Shown piece by piece: positions 35,396 through 43,571 of a DNA stretch of 64,000 nucleotides. Numbering within the stretch: position 1 is the stretch's first letter; each line of letters begins with the position of its first letter. Source of the stretch: Onthoplasma sp045637825 (GTDB taxonomy: Bacteria; Bacillota; Clostridia; Christensenellales; UBA1242). The stretch spans positions 1 through 64,000 of the forward strand of contig JAZUAD010000005.1 in the NCBI GenBank assembly GCA_045637825.1, given 5' to 3'. Position numbers and translations under genes: made by a program. The notes under the pieces were generated by a model. That model had not been told where the DNA came from, made no database searches, and saw only the letters and a list, made by a program, of their open reading frames with translations.

Positions 35396-35473
35396 GGAAG
35401 TAAAATTAATGGTTTTATTTCCATAAATATAAAACTTAAGTGTGGTTGTCAAGTGGCTGGTGCCATTTGACAA
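35396..35473 (+). promoter_or_regulatory. Two-hairpin leader of sipW
   Basis: Hairpin 1: 10-bp stem GGAAGTAAAA/TTTTATTTCC (35396-35405 and 35413-35422, one G-T). Hairpin 2: 12-bp stem TTGTCAAGTGGC/GCCATTTGACAA (35446-35457 and 35462-35473, one G-T) with the tetraloop TGGT. Neither is followed by a T run, so they are not intrinsic terminators. They may stabilise the message or bind a regulator. Confidence 0.6.
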
Positions 35474-35514
35474 TCGCAATAAACATACAAATAAAGATTG
35501 CTAAAAGGGGAAAT

Positions 35515-36048
35515 ATGAAATATACTAGCGATATAAAAGATGTAAAGGAGTTTTGGTGGGCCAAAACTATAATGTATAACTTAGTGATGTCTATATTTAT
35601 TACAGTAGCTTTGGCGGTAATTGCTGTTTATGCTTTTGGTTTAAGATTAGATGTTGTATTAAGTGATAGTATGAATCCTGTGTTTTATAAGGACGATATA
35701 GTTATTGTTAGGGAATTCAAGGAATATAAAGTTAATGATATTATTGAATTTCAAGTTAGCGAAGTGTCTAAGCCGGTTACGCACAGAATTGTAGAAAAAA
35801 ATGGAACTGGTGCAACTGCAACCTATAGAACAAAAGGTGATGCTAACCAAGATTCTGAAGCATATACAATAACTCATAAACAAATAAACGGAAAGGTGAT
35901 ATCTATTATTGAAGATGGTAATTTGATATACCAATTTGTAAAGAGTAATTATTTCTTATTTATAGATATATTGTTAGGAATTTGGGTGTTGACTTCAACG
36001 CTTTCAAATGAAAAAGAAATGCGAAAACACAATATTGCCAATGTGTAA
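35515..36048 (+). CDS. sipW: SipW-type signal peptidase I
   Basis: 177 residues from the ATG after AAAAGGGGAAA (the frame is open further upstream through the leader hairpin, without a ribosome binding site). Two TM helices at about 22-44 and 144-162 flank the catalytic domain. The nucleophile is Ser52 in LSDSMNP; the general base position is His90 (VTHRIV) rather than the Lys of ordinary bacterial SPase I. The family motif TKGDANQD is at 106-113. This Ser/His ER-type enzyme is SipW, which cleaves TasA and similar precursors. It is followed at once by the likely substrates at 36064-42116. Confidence 0.92.
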   Translation: MKYTSDIKDVKEFWWAKTIMYNLVMSIFITVALAVIAVYAFGLRLDVVLSDSMNPVFYKDDIVIVREFKEYKVNDIIEFQVSEVSKPVTHRIVEKNGTGATATYRTKGDANQDSEAYTITHKQINGKVISIIEDGNLIYQFVKSNYFLFIDILLGIWVLTSTLSNEKEMRKHNIANV

Positions 36049-36063
36049 TAAGGGGGAAGTGTA

Positions 36064-38712
36064 GTGCGTTTAGGTAAACAACTAAAATTAAATGTGATGA
36101 TAGCCATACTTTTATGTATGGTTTTTGTCGTTAACCTAGGCGTGACGTTTGCTTCGGGTAATTATAGATTTGTTGCTAGTTCGGTAAACACTATTACTAC
36201 TGTTGGTGAAAACACAACTATTGATTATGATACTTATGCAGAATATGCTTCTGCAAGTAGCACTAGTGGTAAATTTATATATAGTCCTGGTGTTTATAAC
36301 AATAATTTAAGCATTAATTATGGCTTTAGCGCTAACTATGATTTGATGATAAAGTTTACTGCAACTTATGCTAACAAAGGTCAATTAATGACAAATGGTG
36401 AAACTCATATTGCCAATGACTTTTCATTAAACTTTGTTAATCGTGACGCCTGGTGCGTTGATATGGGAAGCGTTAATGGTTGGAAAGTTGAAAATGGTGT
36501 AACTAAACCTGATAGTAATCAAGTGTATTACACTCAAACTTCAACTTCCAATACAATTAAAGGCGTAATGTACTATATGGGAACAAAAAATGGTTCGGGC
36601 ACATTGCCTGTAATCAGCGGTGTTACTTTCCACACCTCTCCTAATAATTCGTATAAGTATATTGGAGATACTTTGGAAATCACTCTTGAACCTGTATATG
36701 TAAAATCTAGCACCTATTCAACAACTACACACGCATTTGCAAATGTGGCGGTTGATGGATTTGTTAAAAACTCTACAGTATTTGCAAACTGGATTAATTA
36801 TATGAACGGAACAACAGCAACTGCAGACAACGCAACTATTATGATATATAATTCGTATGTTGATAATGTAAGGTCGTTGTCATATCCTAAAGATGATACA
36901 GTTATTACAAATGAGGGTATAGTAAACCCTTCTCCAACACTTGTTGCTCCTAAATATTCAAATACTGCACATAGATATGATGTTGGTGGCTCTGGTAGAA
37001 GTTATGACGCTATTACAGCCGGCAATAAATATAATGGAGGTGTTGGAGTATATGTGATACCTAATACTGCTAGTGCTACAAAGGCAATTACAGTAAGTAT
37101 AACAGTAAGCTGGAGTTGGCAAAAGTATGATGAAGGGTCAAAAACAGTTACAACAATGGGTCAAACAGACTCAGAAGTTGTAGACTTAAAATATTCTTCA
37201 CAAGATTTAACAGCCAAAACAGATGGTTCAACTAATTATTACTATTATAAATCACAAATATCATCACCTACATACATTAATGTTTTGGAAAGCATTATGC
37301 TTACCGCTGAAAACAATGTAAATATAATTAAAAACGGATATTACTTAGTATTAAACGATATTAATGTAACTCCTATAAAAACTTTGGGGGCAATTTATGG
37401 TGCACCACAAAGTTGGCCAGCGCAAAGCAAGGCAAACTATGAAGTATTAAATGCAACTGCTAGTTCACCTATTTTGGTAAGAGTGCAAGATGTTATTACT
37501 TCTAGCGAAAAATATGAAACAACTATTGCTGTAACTAACAAAAGTGATAAAACTATAGGTATTAGCCAATTTACAATTTCAAGTAAATTGTGGTACGCTA
37601 CCTATACCGATGCTGATGATGGCAGTTTGGAAAATTTCCAACCAGCAAATATGGGAGATGGTTATTTACCAAACGATACAGTGTTTACTTATGATACAAG
37701 CAAGTGGCAAGCTCCAGTTCCCTCTGCGGGAAGCTTTACCTTTAGTCGTATAAATGGAGCAATTACATACATTCCTAGTGGATACACTTTAACACTTATC
37801 AGTGGTTTGGAAATTCCAACAACCTCTGCGTGTCAAACTGCTAATGAGGCAAATGATTTCTGGTGCGAACTAGGTGCAACCATTGTAACTAACGATAGTG
37901 CAATTTCTTACACATCATCAACCGCTGGGGTAGAAATAATCACTCAAGGTTATTATGATGCTATAGAAAAAGGCGAATCAGGCTATATTTATATTAGAAA
38001 TAATACAGACCAAGTGATTACAAATGTTGCGTTTGCGTCTGCATTAAATGTAAAATTGCTAAATCCTGCTACTGACGACTACGAAGGTTTGTTGCCTCGT
38101 AACAGATACGGTGATGATATACAATTGGGTGCTAATGATGTGATTAATCATTTACCTACAAATGTATCAATCAAACCTAACGAAATGGTGCTTGCTTATA
38201 CAGTTACACCAAATCTTAGCACAGGGGAAACAGCAATTATATTTGATTTTAGTTTAAATATAACCTTGGCAACCGGTGCTGAAAACTATGACATTGATTT
38301 AGTATATAATCGAGCAGAATTATCTGGTTTGATTATAAATAATAGCGAAGCGTTCTATGAATTTAGATTGGAAAGTGTAGATGAAGATTTAACTGATAAG
38401 TTAATTAATCCATCAAGATTTGAAGAAAGTAGCGCTACAATAGATGGTAAAACTTATTATTACTACTATTACAAAGGTGTTATTTGTCCACACAGACAAA
38501 TTGAAATATTTAATTCGTTTGCAAACAATGTGGTTATAACTCATTACGTCCATAATGCAAACAAGGGCGAAAGCAATTATGTTGCAACCAATTTTGCTAC
38601 TTGGAACAATACCGACAGTGTTGGCTTAAACAACTGGTTTAATACAATGGTTGGTTTGTACGGAACTTTAACCTTTGAAGATTTAGAATCTTTAGATGTT
38701 GAAGTGATATAA
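36064..38712 (+). CDS. Large secreted protein of the sipW operon
   Basis: 882 residues starting at GTG, seven bases after AAGGGGGA. An N-terminal signal peptide (LKLNVMIAILLCMVFVVNLG) ends near TFA-SG. The mature part is Ser/Thr/Asn-rich and beta-type, with repeated Tyr-run strands: NYYYYKSQISS near 395 and KTYYYYYYKG near 797-806, each followed by an ICPHRQIEIF-like segment. Few Cys, no LPXTG, no C-terminal TM. I recognise no named domain. Position 15 bases after sipW suggests an exported structural or anchoring component of the fibre system. Whether SipW or the general signal peptidase processes it is unclear, since the TYAYFS-type leader is absent. Confidence 0.75.
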   Translation: MRLGKQLKLNVMIAILLCMVFVVNLGVTFASGNYRFVASSVNTITTVGENTTIDYDTYAEYASASSTSGKFIYSPGVYNNNLSINYGFSANYDLMIKFTATYANKGQLMTNGETHIANDFSLNFVNRDAWCVDMGSVNGWKVENGVTKPDSNQVYYTQTSTSNTIKGVMYYMGTKNGSGTLPVISGVTFHTSPNNSYKYIGDTLEITLEPVYVKSSTYSTTTHAFANVAVDGFVKNSTVFANWINYMNGTTATADNATIMIYNSYVDNVRSLSYPKDDTVITNEGIVNPSPTLVAPKYSNTAHRYDVGGSGRSYDAITAGNKYNGGVGVYVIPNTASATKAITVSITVSWSWQKYDEGSKTVTTMGQTDSEVVDLKYSSQDLTAKTDGSTNYYYYKSQISSPTYINVLESIMLTAENNVNIIKNGYYLVLNDINVTPIKTLGAIYGAPQSWPAQSKANYEVLNATASSPILVRVQDVITSSEKYETTIAVTNKSDKTIGISQFTISSKLWYATYTDADDGSLENFQPANMGDGYLPNDTVFTYDTSKWQAPVPSAGSFTFSRINGAITYIPSGYTLTLISGLEIPTTSACQTANEANDFWCELGATIVTNDSAISYTSSTAGVEIITQGYYDAIEKGESGYIYIRNNTDQVITNVAFASALNVKLLNPATDDYEGLLPRNRYGDDIQLGANDVINHLPTNVSIKPNEMVLAYTVTPNLSTGETAIIFDFSLNITLATGAENYDIDLVYNRAELSGLIINNSEAFYEFRLESVDEDLTDKLINPSRFEESSATIDGKTYYYYYYKGVICPHRQIEIFNSFANNVVITHYVHNANKGESNYVATNFATWNNTDSVGLNNWFNTMVGLYGTLTFEDLESLDVEVI

Positions 38713-38751
38713 TTAAAAGTTAAGAAAAAAATAAAATAAAAAGGAGAAAAT

Positions 38752-39513
38752 ATGCGTAAATATTCCATATCAAAAATAGCTTACATCGTATTAATAGCAA
38801 TGTTGGCGTGTTTAAGTATAGGTTATACTTATGCATATTTTTCTGCACAAGTTTCGGCAGAAAGTGCAGTTAAGTTAGGTCGAATAGATATTGTTTGGCG
38901 TGACAAAAACACTAGAGCATATATTACCGAAACAATGTTTCCAGATGATAATGGAACAACTAAAAATGAATCATTAACAATTCCTGTTGTAGACCCATTA
39001 AAACGTGGTGAATGTACCGCCATCGCTACCAATAAAGGCAACTTAAAATTAGAAGTTTATAATCGCAATAACGAAGACCTTACTATTGTTAGTGCGTATT
39101 GCCGAATACAAATTCAGGCTTCATATATTCCAGCAGGCGGTAAGGAAGCAGATAGGGTTTATTGCAAAGATGAAAATGGTTGGTTTCAATGGTTCCAACT
39201 TGCATCAAAAACAGGAACAGATGAAAATGGAAAGAATACATATTCGTTAATTACCGAAAAAGATATAAATAGTTGGTTTTATAAAGATGGCTATTATTAT
39301 CTAGGCACTAAGGAATACGATTATGACCTTGAAAAAGATGTTTATTCGTTTGTAGAGATTACACCCGGAGGCGGTATTGAGGTGGCAGATTATATTTATA
39401 TGTCACCAGATGCCGATGCTGAAATGTTGGGTGCAACCGTTAATATAGTGGTAAAACTAGAGGCAATTCAAGCCAATAACAAAGCATACGAAAGTATGTG
39501 GGGTTTTGAATAA
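38752..39513 (+). CDS. TasA/camelysin-like protein with SipW-type leader
   Basis: 253 residues. The N terminus has a hydrophobic helix ending in SIGYTYAYFSA near 22-32, the SipW-dependent leader pattern, so cleavage is expected around TYA-YFS. The mature part is beta-rich and has the family-like W-x-x-D-G-Y-Y-Y element (NSWFYKDGYYYLG near 181-193). Two Cys occur (YCRIQ, VYCKDE). AAGGAG lies upstream of the ATG, 39 bases after the previous gene. Probably a minor or capping subunit of an extracellular fibre, exported by Sec and matured by the operon's SipW. Confidence 0.82.
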   Translation: MRKYSISKIAYIVLIAMLACLSIGYTYAYFSAQVSAESAVKLGRIDIVWRDKNTRAYITETMFPDDNGTTKNESLTIPVVDPLKRGECTAIATNKGNLKLEVYNRNNEDLTIVSAYCRIQIQASYIPAGGKEADRVYCKDENGWFQWFQLASKTGTDENGKNTYSLITEKDINSWFYKDGYYYLGTKEYDYDLEKDVYSFVEITPGGGIEVADYIYMSPDADAEMLGATVNIVVKLEAIQANNKAYESMWGFE

Positions 39514-39552
39514 ACTGCAAATTATGACAAAGTTCGACAAAAGGAGTAAAGA

Positions 39553-40197
39553 GTGAAAACAAAAACAAGCAACAAATTTAATATATTATTGATTGCAGTA
39601 ACAATATTGCTAGTTTTTGTTGCGTGTTTTACTTCGTTTGGAAAAACTGGTAGTTGGTTATCAGACAATGAAGATGTTGGGTTTGAAATAACTGTTGGCT
39701 CAATCAATGTTGAAATTAGACAACAAACCATTAAAAAGGTAGAGGGCGTTGATACGGTTGTTGAAAATCGCCTAATTGAAAATACTGGATATATTGCACT
39801 AGGTACACAAATACTAGAGGCAAACACTGACTATTTAAAGTTATCAGATGAAGCTGCTGTTGAGTATGTATATGCTGATGATATAACTATTACCAATAAA
39901 GAACAAGGTGATGGCTATTATATTAGATTTCAAGCAATTGCTATGGTTGCTGGTGAGGCGTATAATCTTAATAGTTGTATTACGGGTGATTTTTATAGTC
40001 ACACAGATAACTGGTTGTACAATTCGGATATAAGTACAAAAGATACTAATAATTCCACCTATTTGCCAATGGAGGCAAATCAAACCTTAGTGCTAATTGA
40101 ATCTATCAATTTCCCTACAGCGTTTATTGATAAGGTGCAAGGCGAAATGGTTAAATTATATTTGTTTATCGAAGGTAATGCTACAGGAGAATTTTAA
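39553..40197 (+). CDS. TasA-like protein with divergent SipW-type leader
   Basis: 214 residues starting at GTG after AAGGAGT. The leader is LLIAVTILLVFVACFTSFGK followed by TGSWLSDNEDVGFEITVGSI. WLSD takes the place of the YFSD element, and the V-G-x-I-x-V-E-I strand is typical of the start of mature TasA-family proteins. The domain is beta-rich with DNWLYNSD near 153. No LPXTG or C-terminal TM. Likely a further minor subunit; weaker leader match than its neighbours. Confidence 0.72.
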   Translation: MKTKTSNKFNILLIAVTILLVFVACFTSFGKTGSWLSDNEDVGFEITVGSINVEIRQQTIKKVEGVDTVVENRLIENTGYIALGTQILEANTDYLKLSDEAAVEYVYADDITITNKEQGDGYYIRFQAIAMVAGEAYNLNSCITGDFYSHTDNWLYNSDISTKDTNNSTYLPMEANQTLVLIESINFPTAFIDKVQGEMVKLYLFIEGNATGEF

Positions 40198-40235
40198 AAC
40201 ATATTAAAAAAATAAAAGATTAAAAGGAGAGGTCT

Positions 40236-41141
40236 ATGCCACCTAAATCAAGTGAGGAAACTAAGTCAATTGCTAAAAAGTTGAATACAACTAAATCTTC
40301 AACCGCCAAAAAGACTACGGCAAGCAAATCTACAACTAAATCTACAACTAAATCTACAACTAAGTCGACAACTGCTAAGTCTAGCTCAGGCGCCACAAAG
40401 TCCACTAGGTCTAGCAAGTCCACTATGACCGCTGAGGAAAAGTTGGCAAAAAGTCTTAAGGGCTTATCCTATACTGGTAGTAGTTCCAGTGGTGCAAAGT
40501 TGGATAAAACTGAATTGAAGAAAGATGATGATGCCAAAGCACGTAAAAAAGTCGGCGGTGTTGTGCTGGACCTTGATACAATTCAAGATGCACACAAGCA
40601 AAAGTTTGATACAAAGGGTAAGCGTAACACACTAGTTATAATAATACTTAGTATATTGTTGGTGTTGTCGTTGGTGTATTTGGCTGTAGCTGTGGTTATG
40701 TACAAAAATGGCAAAAAGGAAGCTAATTTCCGATATACAGTAGAGGGCGATGCTAAAGCCAACTGGTTGGTGGGTAAGTCCAAAAATCCATCGTTTAGAA
40801 TCCGTAATGGATTAAGCAGTGATACTATATATGAAATTGAATCAAAACTGGATATCCATACCACCGATTCGGTAGTTATAATTATCCAAATAGATGTAGA
40901 ACTTGAAGGTGAGCCAATTTTAATTGCAGGCCTGCATGAACGTAACGATAAACTTGTACGTGTAGAATATACTAATATGTATGTGTATCAAGATGTTGTT
41001 ACTGGCGGAGGGTTAATAACCTTGTTTGGCGGAATAGACTTTAAGGACGCACCAGAGCATTTAAGGTCAAATAATATTAAAATTCATATTAATGCGATGG
41101 TATTTAAAGGCAATGAAGTACCTAGTATAGGTAGTTTATAA
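40236..41141 (+). CDS. Single-pass membrane protein with Lys/Ser/Thr-rich cytoplasmic tail
   Basis: 301 residues: a basic, low-complexity N-terminal tail of about 130 residues with KSTT repeats, one TM helix at about 132-156, then an extracytoplasmic beta-rich domain of about 145 residues (NPSFRIRNGLSSDTIYEIES, INAMVFKGNE). Charge predicts N-in, C-out. The outer domain is not recognised. Last gene of the sipW operon (AAGGAGAG upstream, terminator after). A plausible role is membrane anchor or assembly base for the fibres; this is inference from position and topology. Confidence 0.75.
   Translation: MPPKSSEETKSIAKKLNTTKSSTAKKTTASKSTTKSTTKSTTKSTTAKSSSGATKSTRSSKSTMTAEEKLAKSLKGLSYTGSSSSGAKLDKTELKKDDDAKARKKVGGVVLDLDTIQDAHKQKFDTKGKRNTLVIIILSILLVLSLVYLAVAVVMYKNGKKEANFRYTVEGDAKANWLVGKSKNPSFRIRNGLSSDTIYEIESKLDIHTTDSVVIIIQIDVELEGEPILIAGLHERNDKLVRVEYTNMYVYQDVVTGGGLITLFGGIDFKDAPEHLRSNNIKIHINAMVFKGNEVPSIGSL
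40326..40373 (+). repeat. Four 12-bp tandem repeats inside a coding region
   Basis: AAATCTACAACT three times exactly (40326-40361), then AAGTCGACAACT with two changes. The unit encodes KSTT in the tail of the membrane protein. Its length is a multiple of three, so slippage would alter tail length without breaking the frame. Confidence 0.95.
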
Positions 41142-41146
41142 AAAAT

Positions 41147-41174
41147 AATTAGGATAGTAATATCCTAATTTTTT
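41147..41174 (+). terminator. Terminator of the sipW operon
   Basis: Perfect 10-bp stem AATTAGGATA/TATCCTAATT (41147-41156 and 41161-41170), loop GTAA, then TTTT. Confidence 0.9.
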
Positions 41175-41298
41175 AATGCTGGTTATGATTTGGCGCTTAA
41201 ATATAGTATATTATGGGCTGATTAGGTGGTAAAATTGTGGATTTGTAGTAAAAATATTAAAAAAATGTAAGATTTATAAAAATTTTGTTGAAAATTGT

Positions 41299-41330
41299 TT
41301 GACTTAGTATTTTACAATTAGTATAATTGT
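41299..41330 (+). promoter_or_regulatory. Promoter with overlapping inverted repeat, major TasA-like gene
   Basis: -35 TTGACT (41299-41304), 17-bp spacer, perfect TATAAT (41322-41327). A perfect inverted repeat ACAATTA-3-TAATTGT (41314-41320 and 41324-41330) covers the -10, a suitable operator for a dimeric regulator. Confidence 0.75.
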
Positions 41331-41450
41331 AATAGAAAGTAAACGAAAAGACTTGTAACTTATTAATATGTCGTTAGTTAATCGGTTAGGGTCAAAATTC
41401 GTTCTCTTTCAATAAATTTTTAATTAAAAATATATAAAAGGGGAAAAATT

Positions 41451-42116
41451 ATGACAAAAATTAATAAGTTAGGCAAGTCTACATTTGTAATTGCAATCTT
41501 ATCATTCTTGTTGGTTGCTGTACTAGCATTTGGTGGTACTTACGCTTACTTTAGTGCTACTTCTGGTGATGCTATTTCTGATAGTGTAACATTAGGTCAC
41601 TTGGAAGTTGCTCTTGCTGGTGTTTCTGACGGAGATATTCTTTTAGTTGAAGAAAAGGCTGTTCCAAATCAACCAATTCTTGATAAAGCAATAACTCTAG
41701 ATATGGGTGATACAAATATCGACGCTTATGTAAGACTTCAATTTGATATCGAAGTTAAACTAACTGGTGGCGCTGATGTCGTTTGGGGAACTGGAGAAGG
41801 TAAAGCTGGTATTGAAGAAGAAGATTTCTTATCTGGTGATGAACTTGCTGGTTGGGTAAAAGTTGGTAATTACTATTATCAAGGTGCTAACGAAGAAGCT
41901 GATGCTACAGTAGTTTCTGCTGATGTTGAACTAGATTTAGACATCAGAATCAGTAAGGCTGTTGGTAACTATTTCCAAGATGCTGTTGTAACTATTACAA
42001 TTAGTGCTGAAGCTGTTCAAGCTGATTTCTTAGGAGATGCTGGAACTGCTGATTCTACAATCTCTATTGAAGATCTAAGTGCTAACTGGGACGCTATTGT
42101 TGCTGGTACATATTAA
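41451..42116 (+). CDS. Major TasA-like fibre subunit with SipW-type leader
   Basis: 221 residues. The signal helix ends in AFGGTYAYFSATSGD (26-40), a strong SipW/TasA-type leader with expected cleavage after TYA (residue 32). The mature part is acidic, Cys-free and beta-rich, starting VTLGHLEVALAGVSDGD and including the W-x-x-x-x-x-Y-Y-Y element (GWVKVGNYYYQG at 134-145). Codons are more biased than in the rest of the cluster (GCT for Ala, GGT for Gly), suggesting high expression. It has its own promoter, a long leader and a strong terminator. Probably the main structural protein of the proposed fibres. No LPXTG. Confidence 0.85.
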   Translation: MTKINKLGKSTFVIAILSFLLVAVLAFGGTYAYFSATSGDAISDSVTLGHLEVALAGVSDGDILLVEEKAVPNQPILDKAITLDMGDTNIDAYVRLQFDIEVKLTGGADVVWGTGEGKAGIEEEDFLSGDELAGWVKVGNYYYQGANEEADATVVSADVELDLDIRISKAVGNYFQDAVVTITISAEAVQADFLGDAGTADSTISIEDLSANWDAIVAGTY

Positions 42117-42173
42117 TCTAATTTAGATTAAAGTATTACATAGATTGCATAAATCTAACAAATAACGACAATA

Positions 42174-42225
42174 AAAAGAATCAAGGTAACCCGTGGTTGG
42201 GTATGAGGACTTGGTTCTTTTTTTT
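42174..42225 (+). terminator. Terminator of the major TasA-like gene
   Basis: Outer 12-bp stem (42174-42185 with 42210-42221, one wobble) with a nested ACCC/GGGT stem inside, followed by T8. A smaller T-less hairpin (TAATCTA/TAGATTA) sits at the stop codon. Confidence 0.85.
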
Positions 42226-42369
42226 ATGCCTTCAGGCGTAAAAAACTGGATAATAACAAAACATTGACGGTGTTGTAAGGTTTGATGAGAGGGTGTTAGC
42301 ATATTATTTTTATAAAGTAGAATTATATAGATGTTGATAATGGCGTACTGCATCTAGGTTTTAAACCAC

Positions 42370-42399
42370 TTGACAATAATTGTAAAAAAATGTTACACT
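42370..42399 (+). promoter_or_regulatory. Promoter of rsmI
   Basis: -35 TTGACA (42370-42375), 18-bp spacer, -10 TACACT (42394-42399) with TG extended element. AAGGAG at 42415-42420 precedes the ATG. Confidence 0.7.
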
Positions 42400-42427
42400 A
42401 TCAATATACGATGTAAGGAGAGATGTT

Positions 42428-43312
42428 ATGGCAAAGTTGTTTATTGTGGCTACACCTATTGGTAATTTGGCGGACTTTAGTGCTAGGGCTATAGATACAC
42501 TTAAGGCGGTGGATATAATTGCCTGTGAAGATACTAGACATAGTAAAATATTGTTGGATAAATATAATATTAGCACTAAATTATTGGCATATCATAAGTT
42601 TAACGAAAAAAATAGTGCAGAGGGTATTATTAAACTATTAAAATCTGGTAAAAATGTGGCATTGATTAGTGATGCTGGTATGCCATTGATTAGTGACCCT
42701 GGACAAATACTAGTAGATAGATTGATTGAGGAAAAATTGGAATATACTGTTATTCCTGGTGCTAATGCTATGCTTTGTGCATTGGTTCTTAGTGGTTTGG
42801 ATACATCGTGTTTTGCTTTCTTTGGTTTCCTTAGCGAAAAAAATAAGGAGTGTAATAAGCAACTGGAAAATATCTCAAACTTTAATGGCACTAGTATTAT
42901 ATATTCTAGCAAGCACAATATTAATAGCGACCTTAACAAGTTGGCTAATGCTTTGGGTAGTCGCAGGGTGTGTGTGGTTAATGAGATTAGCAAGGTTTAT
43001 GAAAAAGTTGAGTTTTTCCGCCTGGGCGAAATAGCGGTGGATAATCAACCCGTTATTGAAGTTATGGATAATGTCAAAAAGGAAACATACTCTATAACAT
43101 ATATTCCTAACCCTGCTGGTGAATATGTGGTGGTGATAGATAAGGGCGAAATTATTGAGGGTGAAATAACTGATGAACAATGTGTTAAACTTATTGATAT
43201 GTTAGTTTCGTCAGGAACTAACTTAACCGATGCGTGCAAGCAAATTGCTAAGGAAACAAAACGTAGTAAACGTGACCTATATAACCTATATTTGAAATCT
43301 CAAAATAAATAA
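42428..43312 (+). CDS. rsmI: 16S rRNA 2'-O-methyltransferase RsmI (C1402)
   Basis: 294 residues, tetrapyrrole-methylase fold. LFIVATPIGNLADFSARAI near 3-21, IIACEDTRHSKILLDKY near 31-47, LISDAGMPLISDPG near 79-92 and VIPGANAMLCAL near 106-117 are the family signatures. The C-terminal helical domain ends KETKRSKRDLYNLYLK. It methylates the ribose of C1402 in the decoding centre together with RsmH. In many Bacillota it lies directly after trmN6; here 17 kb of other genes separate them. Confidence 0.96.
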   Translation: MAKLFIVATPIGNLADFSARAIDTLKAVDIIACEDTRHSKILLDKYNISTKLLAYHKFNEKNSAEGIIKLLKSGKNVALISDAGMPLISDPGQILVDRLIEEKLEYTVIPGANAMLCALVLSGLDTSCFAFFGFLSEKNKECNKQLENISNFNGTSIIYSSKHNINSDLNKLANALGSRRVCVVNEISKVYEKVEFFRLGEIAVDNQPVIEVMDNVKKETYSITYIPNPAGEYVVVIDKGEIIEGEITDEQCVKLIDMLVSSGTNLTDACKQIAKETKRSKRDLYNLYLKSQNK

Positions 43313-43571
43313 AATAAAAAATATTAATAATTTTTAAAAATATAATTTAAAATATATTTAATACATAATTAAAATATTTAATTAAATAAAAATACTTAAA
43401 AATAGCATAAATTAATATGCTGTTTTTTAATAATTAAAATATATTAAATAATCAAACAAATTTAAAAATGTGTTAAATATAATATTTATTAAATTTAAAA
43501 TTATTAATTAAAACCAAAATTAATAATAATTATTTATTAATTAAAATTAATTTATATATGGCTAATTAAAA
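43313..43571. other. Almost pure A+T stretch between convergent genes
   Basis: 259 bases consisting of runs of A, T, TTAA and ATTT, with only a handful of G or C, most of them in one hairpin and the last few bases. No ORF. It separates rsmI from the convergent M1 peptidase gene. See the terminator at 43402. Confidence 0.9.
43402..43428. terminator. Bidirectional terminator in the AT stretch
   Basis: Stem AGCATA/TATGCT (43404-43409 and 43416-43421), extended by wobble and A-T pairs, loop AATTAA, T6 on the plus side and a T run on the minus side. Confidence 0.7.

Larger units (their letters stand above)
41142..41450 (+). other. 309-base gap ahead of the major TasA-like gene
   Basis: It holds the terminator of the sipW operon (41147), a promoter (41299-41327) with an inverted repeat, and an untranslated leader of about 115 bases ending in AAAGGGG. 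A perfect 16-bp AT palindrome (ATTTTTAATTAAAAAT) lies near 41417-41432. No ORF and no named riboswitch was seen. Confidence 0.7.

Noticed and set aside
35396..35473. Sip operon hairpins as intrinsic terminators of the giant gene
   Set aside because: Neither stem is followed by a run of T, and the first lies downstream of a promoter for sipW.
40326..40373. Short tandem repeats as a CRISPR-like array
   Set aside because: The 12-bp units are contiguous, have no spacers and lie in frame inside a coding region.
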